Positions 52,772 to 62,073 of a DNA stretch of 64,000 bases are shown here, one piece after another (the stretch's first letter is position 1; each line of letters starts with the position of its first letter). The position numbers were made by a program, and so were the translations under genes. Origin of the DNA: Altererythrobacter ishigakiensis (GTDB taxonomy: Bacteria; Pseudomonadota; Alphaproteobacteria; Sphingomonadales; Sphingomonadaceae); NCBI RefSeq assembly GCF_001663155.1, contig NZ_CP015963.1:558001-622000 (forward strand), written 5' to 3'. Below the pieces are notes generated by a model that worked only from the letters and a program-made list of their open reading frames with translations, was not told where the DNA came from and ran no database searches.

Positions 52772-53347
52772 ATGGCTGATACGACTGGCACCGCAACACC
52801 CGATGCCGCCACTGTGGCGGGCGAAGACGGGGTACGCCGGCGCGATTTCATTCACATTGCGGCAGTAAGCTTTGCAGGGGTTGGTGGTGCTTCGGTGCTC
52901 TACCCGCTGGTAAGCCAGATGGCGCCGTCGGCAGACGTACGCGCTGCGAGCAGCACAGAGATTGATGTTTCGGCAATTGAACCCGGACAGGCGATCAAAG
53001 GCGAGTTTCGAAAGCAGCCACTTTTTGTTCGTCGCCTGACAGCAGCTGAGATCGATGCTGCTAATGCGGTTGACGTTGCGACGTTGCGTGATGCTGAGTC
53101 ACTGGCTGACCGGACAAAGCCCGGTCGCGAGGATATGCTTGTCACCATGGGCCTATGCACGCACTTGGGCTGTGTGCCATTGGGTGCAGCAGAGGGTGAG
53201 AACAAAGGTGAGTATGGCGGTTATTTCTGCCCTTGCCACGGATCGCACTACGATACGGCCGGTCGGATCCGCAAAGGACCCGCTCCGACCAATCTTGCTG
53301 TTCCCGATTATGAATTCACGTCCGACACTGTGATCCGCGTCGGTTAA
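52772..53347 (+). CDS. petA: Ubiquinol-cytochrome c reductase, Rieske iron-sulfur subunit
   Basis: A 191-residue subunit of the bc1 complex. A twin-arginine signal/anchor (RRRDF near residues 22-26, then a hydrophobic stretch) precedes the soluble domain with the [2Fe-2S] loops CTHLGC near residue 129 and CPCHGSH near residue 154. It transfers electrons from ubiquinol to cytochrome c1 in the periplasm. It is the first gene of petABC. AGGGTTAAGG precedes the ATG. Confidence 0.97.
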   Translation: MADTTGTATPDAATVAGEDGVRRRDFIHIAAVSFAGVGGASVLYPLVSQMAPSADVRAASSTEIDVSAIEPGQAIKGEFRKQPLFVRRLTAAEIDAANAVDVATLRDAESLADRTKPGREDMLVTMGLCTHLGCVPLGAAEGENKGEYGGYFCPCHGSHYDTAGRIRKGPAPTNLAVPDYEFTSDTVIRVG

Positions 53348-53364
53348 TTTCTGAGAGATTTGCG

Positions 53365-54663
53365 ATGAGCTTTGCCTGGGCACGCCAGTACGAACCGCAG
53401 AACGGTTTCATGAAATGGATGGACGAGAAGCTGCCGCTTCCGCGTCTGGTCTATAATGCAGTCGGCGCCGGCTATCCGGTCCCGCGCAACCTCAACTACA
53501 TGTGGAATTTCGGCGTCTTGGCCGGTTTCTTCCTCGTATTCCAGATTGTGACCGGCGTCGTTCTTGCGATGCACTATGCCGCGAACCAGCTGGTTGCTTT
53601 CGAGACAGTTGAGCACATCATGCGCAACGTCAATTGGGGCTGGCTGGTCCGTTACGCACACGCCAACGGCGCCAGTTTCTTTTTCCTAGTGATCTATCTT
53701 CATATCTTCCGCGGCTTCTTTTATTCGTCTTACAAGGCGCCGCGTGAAATGATCTGGCTGCTTGGCGTGGTCATCTTCCTGTTGATGATGGCAACTGCAT
53801 TCATGGGCTATGTTCTGCCGTGGGGGCAGATGAGCTTCTGGGGCGCGCAGGTGATTACTGGCTTGTTCGGGGCAATCCCGGTCGTCGGGGAATCTATCCA
53901 GGTTTGGATCTTGGGTGGATATGCGCCCGACAATGCTGCTCTGAACCGTTTCTTCTCGCTTCACTTTCTGCTGCCATTTGTGATTGCCGGAGTAGTGATC
54001 TTGCACATTTGGGCGTTGCATATTCCGGGATCGTCAAACCCGACTGGTGTTGAAGTGAAGAGTGAAAGCGACACAGTGCCTTTCCACCCGTACTACACGG
54101 CAAAGGACGGTTTTGGGCTGGGCCTGATCCTGATCCTGTTCTCAATCGTGGTGTTCTATTTCCCGACCACGCTTGGTCACGCGGAAAACTACATTGAGGC
54201 GAACCCGCTTTCGACCCCGGCGCTGATCGTTCCGGAATGGTATTTCTACCCATTCTACGCGATCCTCCGCGCCTTCACTTTTGACTTGGTGATTCCGTTC
54301 ACCAGCATTGTCTTGATCCCGGCAAAGCTGCTCGGTGTCATGGCTATGTTCGGCTCGATCCTGATCTGGTTCTTTCTGCCATGGCTGGACAAGGGACCAG
54401 TTCGTTCAGGCCATTATCGCCCGACATTCCGTAAATTCTTCTGGGCGCTGGTCGTCTGCATGGCGGTACTGTTCTACGTTGGAGGCATGCCGGCTGAAGA
54501 GCCCTACGTGATGATCAGTCAGCTCGCCACCGCATACTATTTCTTGCACTTCCTGGTGATTCTGCCGCTGCTGAGTTCGATCGAGAAGACCGAGCCATTG
54601 CCATACTCGATCACTGATGCGGTGCTGGGCAAAGACGGCGCTACGGCGCAACCGGCTGAGTAA
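53365..54663 (+). CDS. petB: Ubiquinol-cytochrome c reductase, cytochrome b
   Basis: A 432-residue eight-helix membrane protein holding hemes bL and bH. The helix with AMHYAANQLVAF, the GASFFFLVIYLHIFRG helix with its histidines and the PEWYF quinol-oxidation-site motif near residue 288 are present. It is the core proton-translocating subunit of the complex. It follows petA by 17 bases. Confidence 0.97.
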   Translation: MSFAWARQYEPQNGFMKWMDEKLPLPRLVYNAVGAGYPVPRNLNYMWNFGVLAGFFLVFQIVTGVVLAMHYAANQLVAFETVEHIMRNVNWGWLVRYAHANGASFFFLVIYLHIFRGFFYSSYKAPREMIWLLGVVIFLLMMATAFMGYVLPWGQMSFWGAQVITGLFGAIPVVGESIQVWILGGYAPDNAALNRFFSLHFLLPFVIAGVVILHIWALHIPGSSNPTGVEVKSESDTVPFHPYYTAKDGFGLGLILILFSIVVFYFPTTLGHAENYIEANPLSTPALIVPEWYFYPFYAILRAFTFDLVIPFTSIVLIPAKLLGVMAMFGSILIWFFLPWLDKGPVRSGHYRPTFRKFFWALVVCMAVLFYVGGMPAEEPYVMISQLATAYYFLHFLVILPLLSSIEKTEPLPYSITDAVLGKDGATAQPAE

Positions 54664-54698
54664 GCCCGACGAAGACTGGATAGAGAGAGACACGAACC

Positions 54699-55526
54699 AT
54701 GATCCGTATCGGTGCAATCTTAATCGGCCTGTTTTTTTCAGGGATCGCCCTGTGGTCACTCGGTAAGGGTGCTTATGCCAATTTTACCGAACCTGGTGAG
54801 AAGCCTGCCTACTACGCATTTAAGAAGAAGGCAGAGGGTCCCGACGAAGCGTTCAGCTTCGAAGGGCCGTTTGGAACCTGGGACTATGCCCAGCTTCAGC
54901 GCGGTTATCAGGTCTACAAGGAAGTTTGCGCGGCATGTCACTCGATCGAGTATGTTGCGTTTCGCAATCTCGCAGAGCTGGGCTACAACGAAGCCGAAGT
55001 CAAACAGGAAGCTTCGACCTATAACATTCCTGTCTATGATGCTTCGCTTGCCGAAGTGGAAACCCGTCCGGGCCTGCCAACCGATCACTTCCCTGCAGTG
55101 CCGTACTTCGGTGCAGGCGAACCGCCTGATCTTTCACTCATGACAAAGGCGCGCAAGAATGGCATCGATTATGTCTATTCGCTGCTGACTGGATATGGTG
55201 AGCCCGATCCAGAGCTGTTGGCCGCGAACCCCGATTTCGAAGTGCCGGCCGGCCTCTATTTCAACCCATATTTTGCCAATGTGAACCTGTCGATGGCGCC
55301 GCCGTTGGTTGCGGACGGTCAGGTTACGTACAATGACGGGACTGAAGCGACTGTCAGCCAGATGGCGAAAGATGTGACGGCGTTTCTAACGTGGACCGCA
55401 GAACCGCGCCTGATTGATCGCAAGCAAACGGGTATTCCGGTTCTGGTCTTCCTGTTCTTCGCTACGATCCTGGCATATCTGTCGAAGAAACAAATCTGGG
55501 CTTCGGTGAAGCCACGCAAAGACTGA
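54699..55526 (+). CDS. petC: Ubiquinol-cytochrome c reductase, cytochrome c1
   Basis: A 275-residue haem c subunit. An N-terminal hydrophobic signal or anchor is followed by the haem motif C77-A-A-C80-H81-S. A Met in the NVNLSMAPPL region is a candidate axial ligand, and the C-terminal membrane helix (IPVLVFLFFATILAYL) anchors it. It passes electrons to a soluble cytochrome c. It is the last gene of the operon and is followed by a hairpin terminator. Confidence 0.96.
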   Translation: MIRIGAILIGLFFSGIALWSLGKGAYANFTEPGEKPAYYAFKKKAEGPDEAFSFEGPFGTWDYAQLQRGYQVYKEVCAACHSIEYVAFRNLAELGYNEAEVKQEASTYNIPVYDASLAEVETRPGLPTDHFPAVPYFGAGEPPDLSLMTKARKNGIDYVYSLLTGYGEPDPELLAANPDFEVPAGLYFNPYFANVNLSMAPPLVADGQVTYNDGTEATVSQMAKDVTAFLTWTAEPRLIDRKQTGIPVLVFLFFATILAYLSKKQIWASVKPRKD

Positions 55527-55551
55527 TCATTGCCACTGCGTATTTACAAAG

Positions 55552-55590
55552 CGCTCTGCCATCCGCGTGATGGTGGGGCGTTTTGCTTCT
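55552..55590 (+). terminator. Rho-independent terminator after petC, just before apt
   Basis: A 12-pair stem (55552-55563 with 55569-55580, including G-T pairs) with a five-base loop is followed by TTTTGCTTCT. It ends 11 bases before the apt ATG, so it may act as both terminator for the pet operon and an attenuator of read-through into apt. Confidence 0.72.
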
Positions 55591-55600
55591 GGGGGCTTGT

Positions 55601-56137
55601 ATGACGCCTGAAGAGCTTAGGGGCCTGGTCCGGACCGTACCGAATTTTCCCCAACCGGGTATCCAGTTTCGTGACATCACAACGCTGATCAGCCATCCAT
55701 TGGGGCTGGCAACCAGTGTGCGGCTACTGGCTGACCGCGCGCGCGAGCTGGGTGCAGAGGCAATCGCCGGGATGGAAGCGAGAGGGTTTATCTTCGGTGC
55801 CGCCGTTGCCGTCGAACTGGAGCTGGGTTTTATTCCGGTGCGGAAACCGGGCAAGCTTCCGATTGAGACAATCGGTATCGATTACGCTCTTGAGTACGGG
55901 ACAGACCGCCTGGAAATTGATCCCGGTGCCATTTCGCAAGGGCAGACCGTGGTGATCGTCGATGATCTCATCGCAACCGGTGGTACAGCGCTGGCGGCGG
56001 CAGAATTGCTGCGTCAGGCGGGCGCGACAGTCGACGATGCGCTGTTTGTTATCGACCTGCCCGATCTAGGCGGCGCGCAGAAACTTCGCGATGCCAGCGT
56101 GGAAGTCAGCACATTGATGGAATTCGAAGGCGATTGA
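55601..56137 (+). CDS. apt: Adenine phosphoribosyltransferase
   Basis: A 178-residue type I phosphoribosyltransferase. The PRPP-binding loop VVIVDDLIATGGTA lies near residues 117-130, and the N-terminal VPNFPQPGIQFRDIT is typical of Apt. It salvages adenine to AMP using PRPP. ATG 55601 is preceded by GGGGG; the frame has a further ATG six codons upstream inside the terminator hairpin. It lies tail-to-tail with cysQ. Confidence 0.95.
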   Translation: MTPEELRGLVRTVPNFPQPGIQFRDITTLISHPLGLATSVRLLADRARELGAEAIAGMEARGFIFGAAVAVELELGFIPVRKPGKLPIETIGIDYALEYGTDRLEIDPGAISQGQTVVIVDDLIATGGTALAAAELLRQAGATVDDALFVIDLPDLGGAQKLRDASVEVSTLMEFEGD

Positions 56138-56143
56138 TCCGCC

Positions 56144-56896
56144 TTAGCTGAGCTTGGCTACCTCGTTCAGCACGCGCTCTGCCCATTCCGGACGGCAGAT
56201 CAGCAGGTCCGGCAGATACGTGTCTTTGTTGTTGTAAGTGAGAGGGGACCCATCGATCCGGCTACAGTGAAGCCCATGGGCCTTTGCCACCGCCACAGGC
56301 GCGCAGCTGTCCCACTCATACTGTCCGCCAGAGTGGAGATAGATTTCTGCCTCGCCGCGTACGACTGCCATCGCCTTGGCACCGGCGCTGCCCATCGGCA
56401 CCAACTCGCCGCCAATCGCCTTTGAAACTTCGACCGCTTCCTTGGCCGGGCGTGTGCGGCTAACCACCAGACGCGGAACAGGTGCGGCCTCTGGCAGAGG
56501 CGCAGGTTGGTCGGTCCGCAGCACTATCCCGCCATCAAGCCCGGGCAATGCAACCGCGCCAGCTTGCGCTTCTCCGTTTATCGCAAGGCCAACATGCACA
56601 GCCCAATCGCTACGTGCTTCGCCATATTCGCGGGTGCCGTCGACGGGATCGACGATCCAGACCCGGCTCATCGAGCAGCGCGCGACATCGTCGTTCTCTT
56701 CTTCCGACAGCAGTCCGTCGTCAGGCCGCTCTCGCCTCAAGGCTTCACATAGAAAAGCATTCGCCTGCCGGTCGCCTTCCTTGCCCAGCGCCTTGCCTTC
56801 GAACGCGCCGGAGGCTCGCACATCAAGCAGTATCTGCCCGGCTTTTAGCGCCAACTGCGCTGCGAGTTGTGCGTCTGTCACGTCAGCCTTGCTCAC
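56144..56896 (-). CDS. cysQ: 3'(2'),5'-bisphosphate nucleotidase
   Basis: A 250-residue inositol-monophosphatase-superfamily protein with the metal-binding IVDPVDGT (residues 81-88), LSEEENDD and the distal YEWDSCAP motif. CysQ hydrolyses 3'-phosphoadenosine-5'-phosphate to AMP, removing an inhibitory by-product of sulfate assimilation. Its start overlaps the cysNC stop by four bases, so it is the third gene of the cysD-cysNC-cysQ operon. Confidence 0.92.
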   Translation of the reverse strand: MSKADVTDAQLAAQLALKAGQILLDVRASGAFEGKALGKEGDRQANAFLCEALRRERPDDGLLSEEENDDVARCSMSRVWIVDPVDGTREYGEARSDWAVHVGLAINGEAQAGAVALPGLDGGIVLRTDQPAPLPEAAPVPRLVVSRTRPAKEAVEVSKAIGGELVPMGSAGAKAMAVVRGEAEIYLHSGGQYEWDSCAPVAVAKAHGLHCSRIDGSPLTYNNKDTYLPDLLICRPEWAERVLNEVAKLS

Positions 56897-58800
56897 TTCA
56901 ACGGCATGAGTTGTTCAAGGATGTAATCGGCGGCTTCGGCAGGCGTCATGTGCACGGTGTTGACGCGAATTTCGGCAGTCTCCGGCTCTTCATAGGGGCT
57001 GTCGATCCCGGTGAAGTTTTTCAGCTCGCCAGAGCGCGCCTTCTTATAGAGGCCTTTCACGTCACGCTGCTCCGCAACTTCCAGCGGTGTATCGACAAAA
57101 ATCTCTATAAACTCGCCTTCTGGCAGCATCTCGCGCACCATGCGGCGTTCTGCGCGGAACGGTGAAATGAAGGCTGTCAGTACGATCAGTCCGGCATCCG
57201 CCATCAGCTTGGCGACCTCGCCAATGCGGCGGATATTCTCGATCCGGTCCGCTTCGGTAAATCCCAGATCCTTGTTCAAGCCGTGACGCACATTGTCCCC
57301 GTCAAGCAGGAAGGTATGCCGGTTCATCAGATTGAGCCGCTTCTCTACTTCATTGGCAATGGTCGATTTGCCAGAACCTGACAGACCGGTGAACCACAAC
57401 ACTCGCGGTTGCTGGTTCTTTAGCGCCGCGTGATCTTCGCGCGTGATCTCAGTCGGCTGCCAATGCACATTTTGTGCGCGGCGCAGGCTGAAGTGGATCA
57501 TGCCGGCTGCAACCGTTGCGTTGGTATACTTGTCGATCAGAATGAAGCCGCCAAGCTGGCGGCTCTTTTCATAGGGTTCAAAAGTGATTGGCCGGTCTGT
57601 GCGGAGTTCCGCCACGCCAATGCCGTTCAGCTCGAGCGTCTTCGCGGCCAGATGTTCGAAGGTGTTGACGCAAATCTCGTACTTGGGAGGCTGCACATTG
57701 GCGGTCACCATTTGCGTGCCGAGCTTGAGCCAATAGCCGCGCCCGGGCTTCATCGCCTCTTCATCCATCCATACGATTGTGGCTTCAAATTGGTCAGAAG
57801 CCTCTGGCGGGTCGTCAGCGGCTGCAATCACATCCCCGCGGCTGCAATCAACCTCGTCTTCAAGGGTGAGTGTGACTGACTGGCCAGCGACCGCTTCTTC
57901 CAGCTCACCATCAAAGGTCACCACGCTTTTGATCTTGCTGGTCTTGCCTGAGGGGACAATCCGTACCGGGTCGCCCGGTTTCACCGTTCCGCCTGAAACC
58001 AGCCCGGCGAAACCACGGAAGTCGAGATTGGGGCGATTGACCCATTGAACCGGCATGCGGAAGCTGCGTTCCTGTGCGCGCGTATTCGCCAGCTCGACTG
58101 TCTCAAGGTGCTGGATCAGGCTCGCCCCGGCGTACCACGGCGTGTTGGCCGATGGCGCGGAGGTGATATTGTCGCCCTTGAAGCCCGAGATCGGGATGGC
58201 GGTGAACTCCTCAACGCCGATCTCGTCCGCAAAGGCGCTGTAGTCTGCAACAATCCGATCGAAGGTTGCCTGATCATAGCCGACCAGATCCATCTTGTTC
58301 ACGGCAAGCACCAGGTGCTTGATACCCAGCAGGTGGACAAGGAAGCTGTGACGCTTGGTCTGTTCCAGCACGCCTTTTCGCGCATCAATCAGGATCACCG
58401 CCAGATCTGCGGTGGAAGCGCCGGTGACCATGTTGCGGGTGTATTGCTCATGCCCGGGCGTATCTGCGACGATGAACTTGCGTTTCTCTGTCGCGAAAAA
58501 GCGGTAAGCGACATCAATCGTGATGCCTTGCTCACGCTCAGCGGCTAGCCCATCGACTAGCAGCGCAAAGTCAATTGCTTCGCCTTGCGTTCCGTGTTTC
58601 GCGCTATCGCCCTCAAGTGCCGCCAACTGGTCTTCGAAGATCATCTTCGAATCGTAAAGCAAGCGCCCGATCAATGTGCTTTTGCCATCGTCAACCGAAC
58701 CGCACGTGATGAAACGGAGCATTTCCTTGTGCTGCTGCGCATCAAGATAGGCGGCAATGTCTTCCGCGATCAAAGCTTCAGGAGTGTACACTTCTGACAT
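56893..58800 (-). CDS. cysNC: Bifunctional sulfate adenylyltransferase GTPase subunit / APS kinase
   Basis: A 635-residue fusion. The N-terminal CysN GTPase domain has GSVDDGKST (residues 34-42), DTPGHEQY and NKMDL, followed by beta-barrel domains. The C-terminal CysC kinase domain has the P-loop GLSGSGKST near residue 468 and [10 protein letters not shown]. With CysD it forms adenosine 5'-phosphosulfate, then phosphorylates it to PAPS. The start overlaps the cysD stop (TGATG). Confidence 0.96.
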   Translation of the reverse strand: MSEVYTPEALIAEDIAAYLDAQQHKEMLRFITCGSVDDGKSTLIGRLLYDSKMIFEDQLAALEGDSAKHGTQGEAIDFALLVDGLAAEREQGITIDVAYRFFATEKRKFIVADTPGHEQYTRNMVTGASTADLAVILIDARKGVLEQTKRHSFLVHLLGIKHLVLAVNKMDLVGYDQATFDRIVADYSAFADEIGVEEFTAIPISGFKGDNITSAPSANTPWYAGASLIQHLETVELANTRAQERSFRMPVQWVNRPNLDFRGFAGLVSGGTVKPGDPVRIVPSGKTSKIKSVVTFDGELEEAVAGQSVTLTLEDEVDCSRGDVIAAADDPPEASDQFEATIVWMDEEAMKPGRGYWLKLGTQMVTANVQPPKYEICVNTFEHLAAKTLELNGIGVAELRTDRPITFEPYEKSRQLGGFILIDKYTNATVAAGMIHFSLRRAQNVHWQPTEITREDHAALKNQQPRVLWFTGLSGSGKSTIANEVEKRLNLMNRHTFLLDGDNVRHGLNKDLGFTEADRIENIRRIGEVAKLMADAGLIVLTAFISPFRAERRMVREMLPEGEFIEIFVDTPLEVAEQRDVKGLYKKARSGELKNFTGIDSPYEEPETAEIRVNTVHMTPAEAADYILEQLMPLK

Positions 58801-59702
58801 CAGAAATACCCCTCCTGCTTCTTAGCTTCCATCGAAGCGCTTTCGCCCTTGTCAATTGCGCGACCTTGCCGTTCAGACCCAGTCGCGAGCAGCATTTCCT
58901 GGATGATATCGGAAAGGTCGGTCGCCTCGCTTTCAGTCGCGCCGGTCAGTGGATAGCAGCCCAGCGTGCGGAAACGGACCGAGCGTTCGATCACTTGCTC
59001 TCCATCTTCGAAGCGGAAACGTTCGTCATCGACAACCAGCAGCAATCCATCGCGGGTAACAGTGGGTCGCTTGGCTGAATAGTAGAGCGGAACGATGTCG
59101 ATCTTCTCAGCAAGAATATACTGCCAGATGTCGAGCTCGGTCCAATTGGACAGCGGGAAGACACGGATGCTTTCGCCATCTTTCTTCCGCGCGTTGTAGA
59201 GATTCCAAAGCTCTGGCCGCTGGTTCTTCGGGTCCCACCGATGTGCAGAGTTGCGGAAACTGAACACACGCTCTTTTGCGCGCGCCTTCTCTTCGTCACG
59301 CCGCCCGCCGCCAAACGCCGCATCAAAGCCGTGTTCGCTCAGCGCGCGCTTCAAGGGGTCAGTCAATTGAGCCTGCGAATAGAGCGCGCTTCCAGTGTCG
59401 AAGGGATTGATGCCTTGCGCCTCAGCCTCTTCATTCTCTGCAACGATCAGCTTGAGGCCATACTCCTCCACTGTCTTGTCACGATGCGCGAGCAAATCCT
59501 GAAAGTCCCAGCCGCTCGCCACATGCAGCATCGGGAAGGGAGGCGGCGAAGGATAGAATGCCTTTCGCGCCATGTGCAGCATGACGGACGAGTCCTTGCC
59601 GACCGAGTATAGCATCACAGGGTTGCTGGCCTCGGCCACAACTTCACGCATGATGTGAATGGCTTCGGCTTCCAACCGTTCTAGGTGAGTCAAGCTATGC
59701 AT
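58800..59702 (-). CDS. cysD: Sulfate adenylyltransferase small subunit
   Basis: A 300-residue PP-loop ATP pyrophosphatase family subunit with SVGKDSS at residues 33-39. It catalyses adenylation of sulfate, driven by GTP hydrolysis on CysN. It is the first gene of the cys operon. Upstream (59703-59891) is an A+T-rich patch with AATTAATAATT near 59711, which may be a regulator or promoter site, but no specific binding motif was identified. Confidence 0.96.
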   Translation of the reverse strand: MHSLTHLERLEAEAIHIMREVVAEASNPVMLYSVGKDSSVMLHMARKAFYPSPPPFPMLHVASGWDFQDLLAHRDKTVEEYGLKLIVAENEEAEAQGINPFDTGSALYSQAQLTDPLKRALSEHGFDAAFGGGRRDEEKARAKERVFSFRNSAHRWDPKNQRPELWNLYNARKKDGESIRVFPLSNWTELDIWQYILAEKIDIVPLYYSAKRPTVTRDGLLLVVDDERFRFEDGEQVIERSVRFRTLGCYPLTGATESEATDLSDIIQEMLLATGSERQGRAIDKGESASMEAKKQEGYF

Positions 59703-59891
59703 GGATGGTCAATTAATAATTTGCAGCCATTCGGGTAACCCCAAAGCGTGGCCAACCGGGACAAGAATTCGTTTGCTGCTGACAATCGGATGCTTGCCTC
59801 CCTTACAATCGCCAAACCATGCGTATTTGCATTGACGAGACCCACTGAACCGTGGCAATTGCGCGCCGCGCTTCAAATGGAGTGCCAGCGG

Positions 59892-59965
59892 GCGGGTATA
59901 GCTTAGTGGTAAAGCCCTAGCCTTCCAAGCTAGTTATGCGGGTTCGATTCCCGCTACCCGCTCCA
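59892..59965 (+). tRNA. tRNA-Gly(TCC)
   Basis: The acceptor stem GCGGGTA/TACCCGC, a D-arm with AGCTTAGTGGTA, an anticodon stem CTAGC/GCTAG with loop CTTCCAA (anticodon TCC), the T-arm GCGGGTTCGATTCCCGC and encoded CCA all fit a standard cloverleaf. All four arms pair. It is a single-copy gene here, not part of a tRNA cluster. Confidence 0.95.
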
Positions 59966-60094
59966 ACTTTGCTTCCCAGTATTACACCATTTTCTTGCGG
60001 GGCTTGATTGTTCTGTCGGTAAAATTTGGGCTGAGCGCGTGACGCAGATTTCAAATTGCCGCAGTGAGAATTCGAGTCCCCGCTTGCTCGCGGA

Positions 60095-60135
60095 ATCAAA
60101 ATGCCGAGCGCCCCGTACTCAGGGCCGCTCGGCAT
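60095..60135 (-). terminator. Likely terminator after the LuxR-type gene
   Basis: A ten-pair hairpin (60101-60110 with 60126-60135, extended inside by three more pairs) is followed on the minus strand by TTTTGATT. It lies about 118 bases after the stop of the minus-strand LuxR-type gene. The remaining bases from 59966 to 60252 contain no gene I recognise. Confidence 0.5.
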
Positions 60136-60252
60136 GAAACCCGAAAGGCTCTTAATGCCAATCTTGGAATTGGCCGTAGCATTACTGTAACATACTGGCT
60201 TGTCCCCTAGTTGGGGGTCAAATGAACGTTCACACGCCTTGCGAGGTGACAG

Positions 60253-61047
60253 TCACGTCAACCAGCGGGGACGATGCGCGGCCTCGCGGAAATGCTTGCC
60301 TGGAGAGATCAGGCCGAGCGATACTGCGCGTACCGCCGCGGCAGTCCGATCAGACACACCAAGTTTGCCAAAAATTCGCTTCACGTAACTGTCGACCGAA
60401 TTCTTGGTTATGCCTAGAATCTCGGCGATCACGGCGTTACTTTTCCCTTCGCCAATCCAACGTATGACATCGAGTTCGCGCTGGGAGAGGTCAGGCACGT
60501 GTTCCTTAAATGCGCCCACGAGCCGGCAATATTGTAGGAAGCACAGTTGTGCTGCCATCTGGATTCGTCGAACGGCTTCGTCGTCGAGCAGTCCGGGTTC
60601 TTCCGGCATTCCAACGCCCACAAATCCCGAACGCGCATATGGTCCGGTACAGTGCGCGGCGACACCTTCGCCCATGCCATCGTTGCGCAGCTTCGCAAGA
60701 TAAGCCAGTCCGCGCTCATCCACGTTGCCAACGCTTTCAGCATCTGACCATTTGAATGCCGATCCTCGATTGAGTGAGAGGTTAGGCAGCGGATCGTCCC
60801 AGCGTCCCGAGTCTTTGTAGGCTCGCTCCCACACTTTCGGGAAGCCTACATTCCAGAACACGCGGCCCACTCGGCGGTCAGCCACGACCGGTGCGAGAAA
60901 ATACACCCCGCCGAAACGGATCGCCTTAAGGGTTTCGTAAATCGCGCGGCGGAACGACACGATCGTATCCGCTCCCGCGATTAGCCCCAGAGCCTCCCAA
61001 TAGTCCAAACGATCCTGCGCCATGATCTCCCGCCCAAGCGCCTTCAT
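60253..61047 (-). CDS. LuxR-family regulator with autoinducer-binding-like domain
   Basis: A 264-residue regulator. The N-terminal part contains the pattern of acyl-homoserine-lactone binding domains (FPKVWERAY, RWDDPLPN, AFKWSD). The C-terminal GerE helix-turn-helix begins LSQRELDVIRWIGEGKSNAVIAEI. No luxI gene is present, so it is a LuxR solo. It is separated from panC by 84 bases and from the tRNA by a terminator-like hairpin, so it is probably monocistronic. Confidence 0.85.
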   Translation of the reverse strand: MKALGREIMAQDRLDYWEALGLIAGADTIVSFRRAIYETLKAIRFGGVYFLAPVVADRRVGRVFWNVGFPKVWERAYKDSGRWDDPLPNLSLNRGSAFKWSDAESVGNVDERGLAYLAKLRNDGMGEGVAAHCTGPYARSGFVGVGMPEEPGLLDDEAVRRIQMAAQLCFLQYCRLVGAFKEHVPDLSQRELDVIRWIGEGKSNAVIAEILGITKNSVDSYVKRIFGKLGVSDRTAAAVRAVSLGLISPGKHFREAAHRPRWLT

Positions 61048-61131
61048 TAGAAGTAAGGCTTAGCCGCTTTGCATTCCAATTTCCAAACAGCTGATTAACT
61101 TCAATTGATTACGTAACTTGGGATACAGCAT

Positions 61132-61986
61132 TCAACCTACCTGCATATTGTCGATCAATCGCGTTCCACCAATCCGCGCGGCAACGAGAAGACGAGCGGG
61201 CCGCTCTAGAAAAGAATCTATTGGATTTAGTGACTTAGTGTCTACAAATGCCGCATAATCAACCGAATCAAAGCCACTTTCAAGCAATACTCTCTGCAAG
61301 GTTTGGAGCGATACAGACGGGCTTTGCCCGGCTTCAATCTCTGCAATTGCAAGCTGCATTGCGTTAGGTAAGGCAGCTGCTGCTGCACGATTTTCAGGTG
61401 AAAGGTAACGATTTCGGCTGCTCATCGCCAATCCATCGGATTCGCGAACGGTCGGTACGCCGATAATATCCTCTACATGTGGGCGCGTTAGATCGAGATC
61501 GCGCGCCATCGCGCGGATTACAGCCAGCTGTTGGAAATCTTTCTCGCCAAAGAAGGCCACATCCGGCGTCACCTGATTGAACAGCTTGCAGACAACGGTT
61601 GCCACCCCATCGAAATGGCCGGGTCTGAAAGCCCCACAAAACCCCTCACTCACACCGCTAACAGATATATTCGTGACGAAACCATGCGGGTACATTGTTT
61701 CGATTGCGGGCGCCCACAGCAACGCCACGCCCTCGGAATCAAGCATGCTCGAATCTTCAGCCAATTGGCGCGGATAGGCATCAAGGTCTTCATTGGGGCC
61801 GAACTGGGTTGGATTAACGAAGATTGACGCTACCACATGATCACACATCGCCCGCGCCTCGCGCACCAGTGTCAGATGCCCCTCATGCAGCGCTCCCATC
61901 GTCGGGACTAGCCCGATGCTGCTCCCGTCGGCACGAAGCTCTGCGAGCGATTTTCTCAACATGTCGAGTGATTTGACGGTTTGCAC
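61132..61986 (-). CDS. panC: Pantothenate synthetase
   Basis: A 284-residue enzyme joining pantoate and beta-alanine with ATP to give pantothenate, the precursor of CoA. PTMGALHEGH (residues 28-37, the HIGH-type motif) and FGEKDFQQL are present, with the substrate-binding SSRNRYL segment. CoA supply fits the CoA-heavy metabolism of the window, although panC is universal. The start ATG is read from 61986; a promoter-like GCGCTAGGG ends 33 bases upstream. Confidence 0.95.
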   Translation of the reverse strand: MQTVKSLDMLRKSLAELRADGSSIGLVPTMGALHEGHLTLVREARAMCDHVVASIFVNPTQFGPNEDLDAYPRQLAEDSSMLDSEGVALLWAPAIETMYPHGFVTNISVSGVSEGFCGAFRPGHFDGVATVVCKLFNQVTPDVAFFGEKDFQQLAVIRAMARDLDLTRPHVEDIIGVPTVRESDGLAMSSRNRYLSPENRAAAAALPNAMQLAIAEIEAGQSPSVSLQTLQRVLLESGFDSVDYAAFVDTKSLNPIDSFLERPARLLVAARIGGTRLIDNMQVG

Positions 61987-62019
61987 GGCAGTGCCCCCTC
62001 AAGTATGATTTACCGTGTT

Positions 62020-62048
62020 CCCTAGCGCGCCAGATATGCGCGAGACAA
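62020..62048 (-). promoter_or_regulatory. Putative promoter of panC
   Basis: On the minus strand TTGTCT is followed after 17 bases by CTAGGG, within the element GCGCTAGGG (62028-62020). The spacing is that of a sigma70-type -35/-10 pair. It is the best-supported of the recurrent elements in the window. Confidence 0.4.
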
Positions 62049-62073
62049 GCAATTCGAGAGGCTACTTACCTTT

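Noticed and set aside
52552..52779. 75-residue plus-strand frame before petA
   Set aside because: No family resemblance, and it runs over the petA ribosome site and start in another frame.
60071..60086. Sequence resembling a tRNA T-arm, 106 bases after tRNA-Gly
   Set aside because: Only the TTCGA-TCCC-GC core matches; no other arms fold and no integrase is near, so neither a tRNA nor an attachment site can be claimed.
59917..60135. 72-residue minus-strand frame containing GSGNRTRITSLEG
   Set aside because: It is antisense to the tRNA-Gly gene; this peptide is a known translation artefact of tRNA complements.
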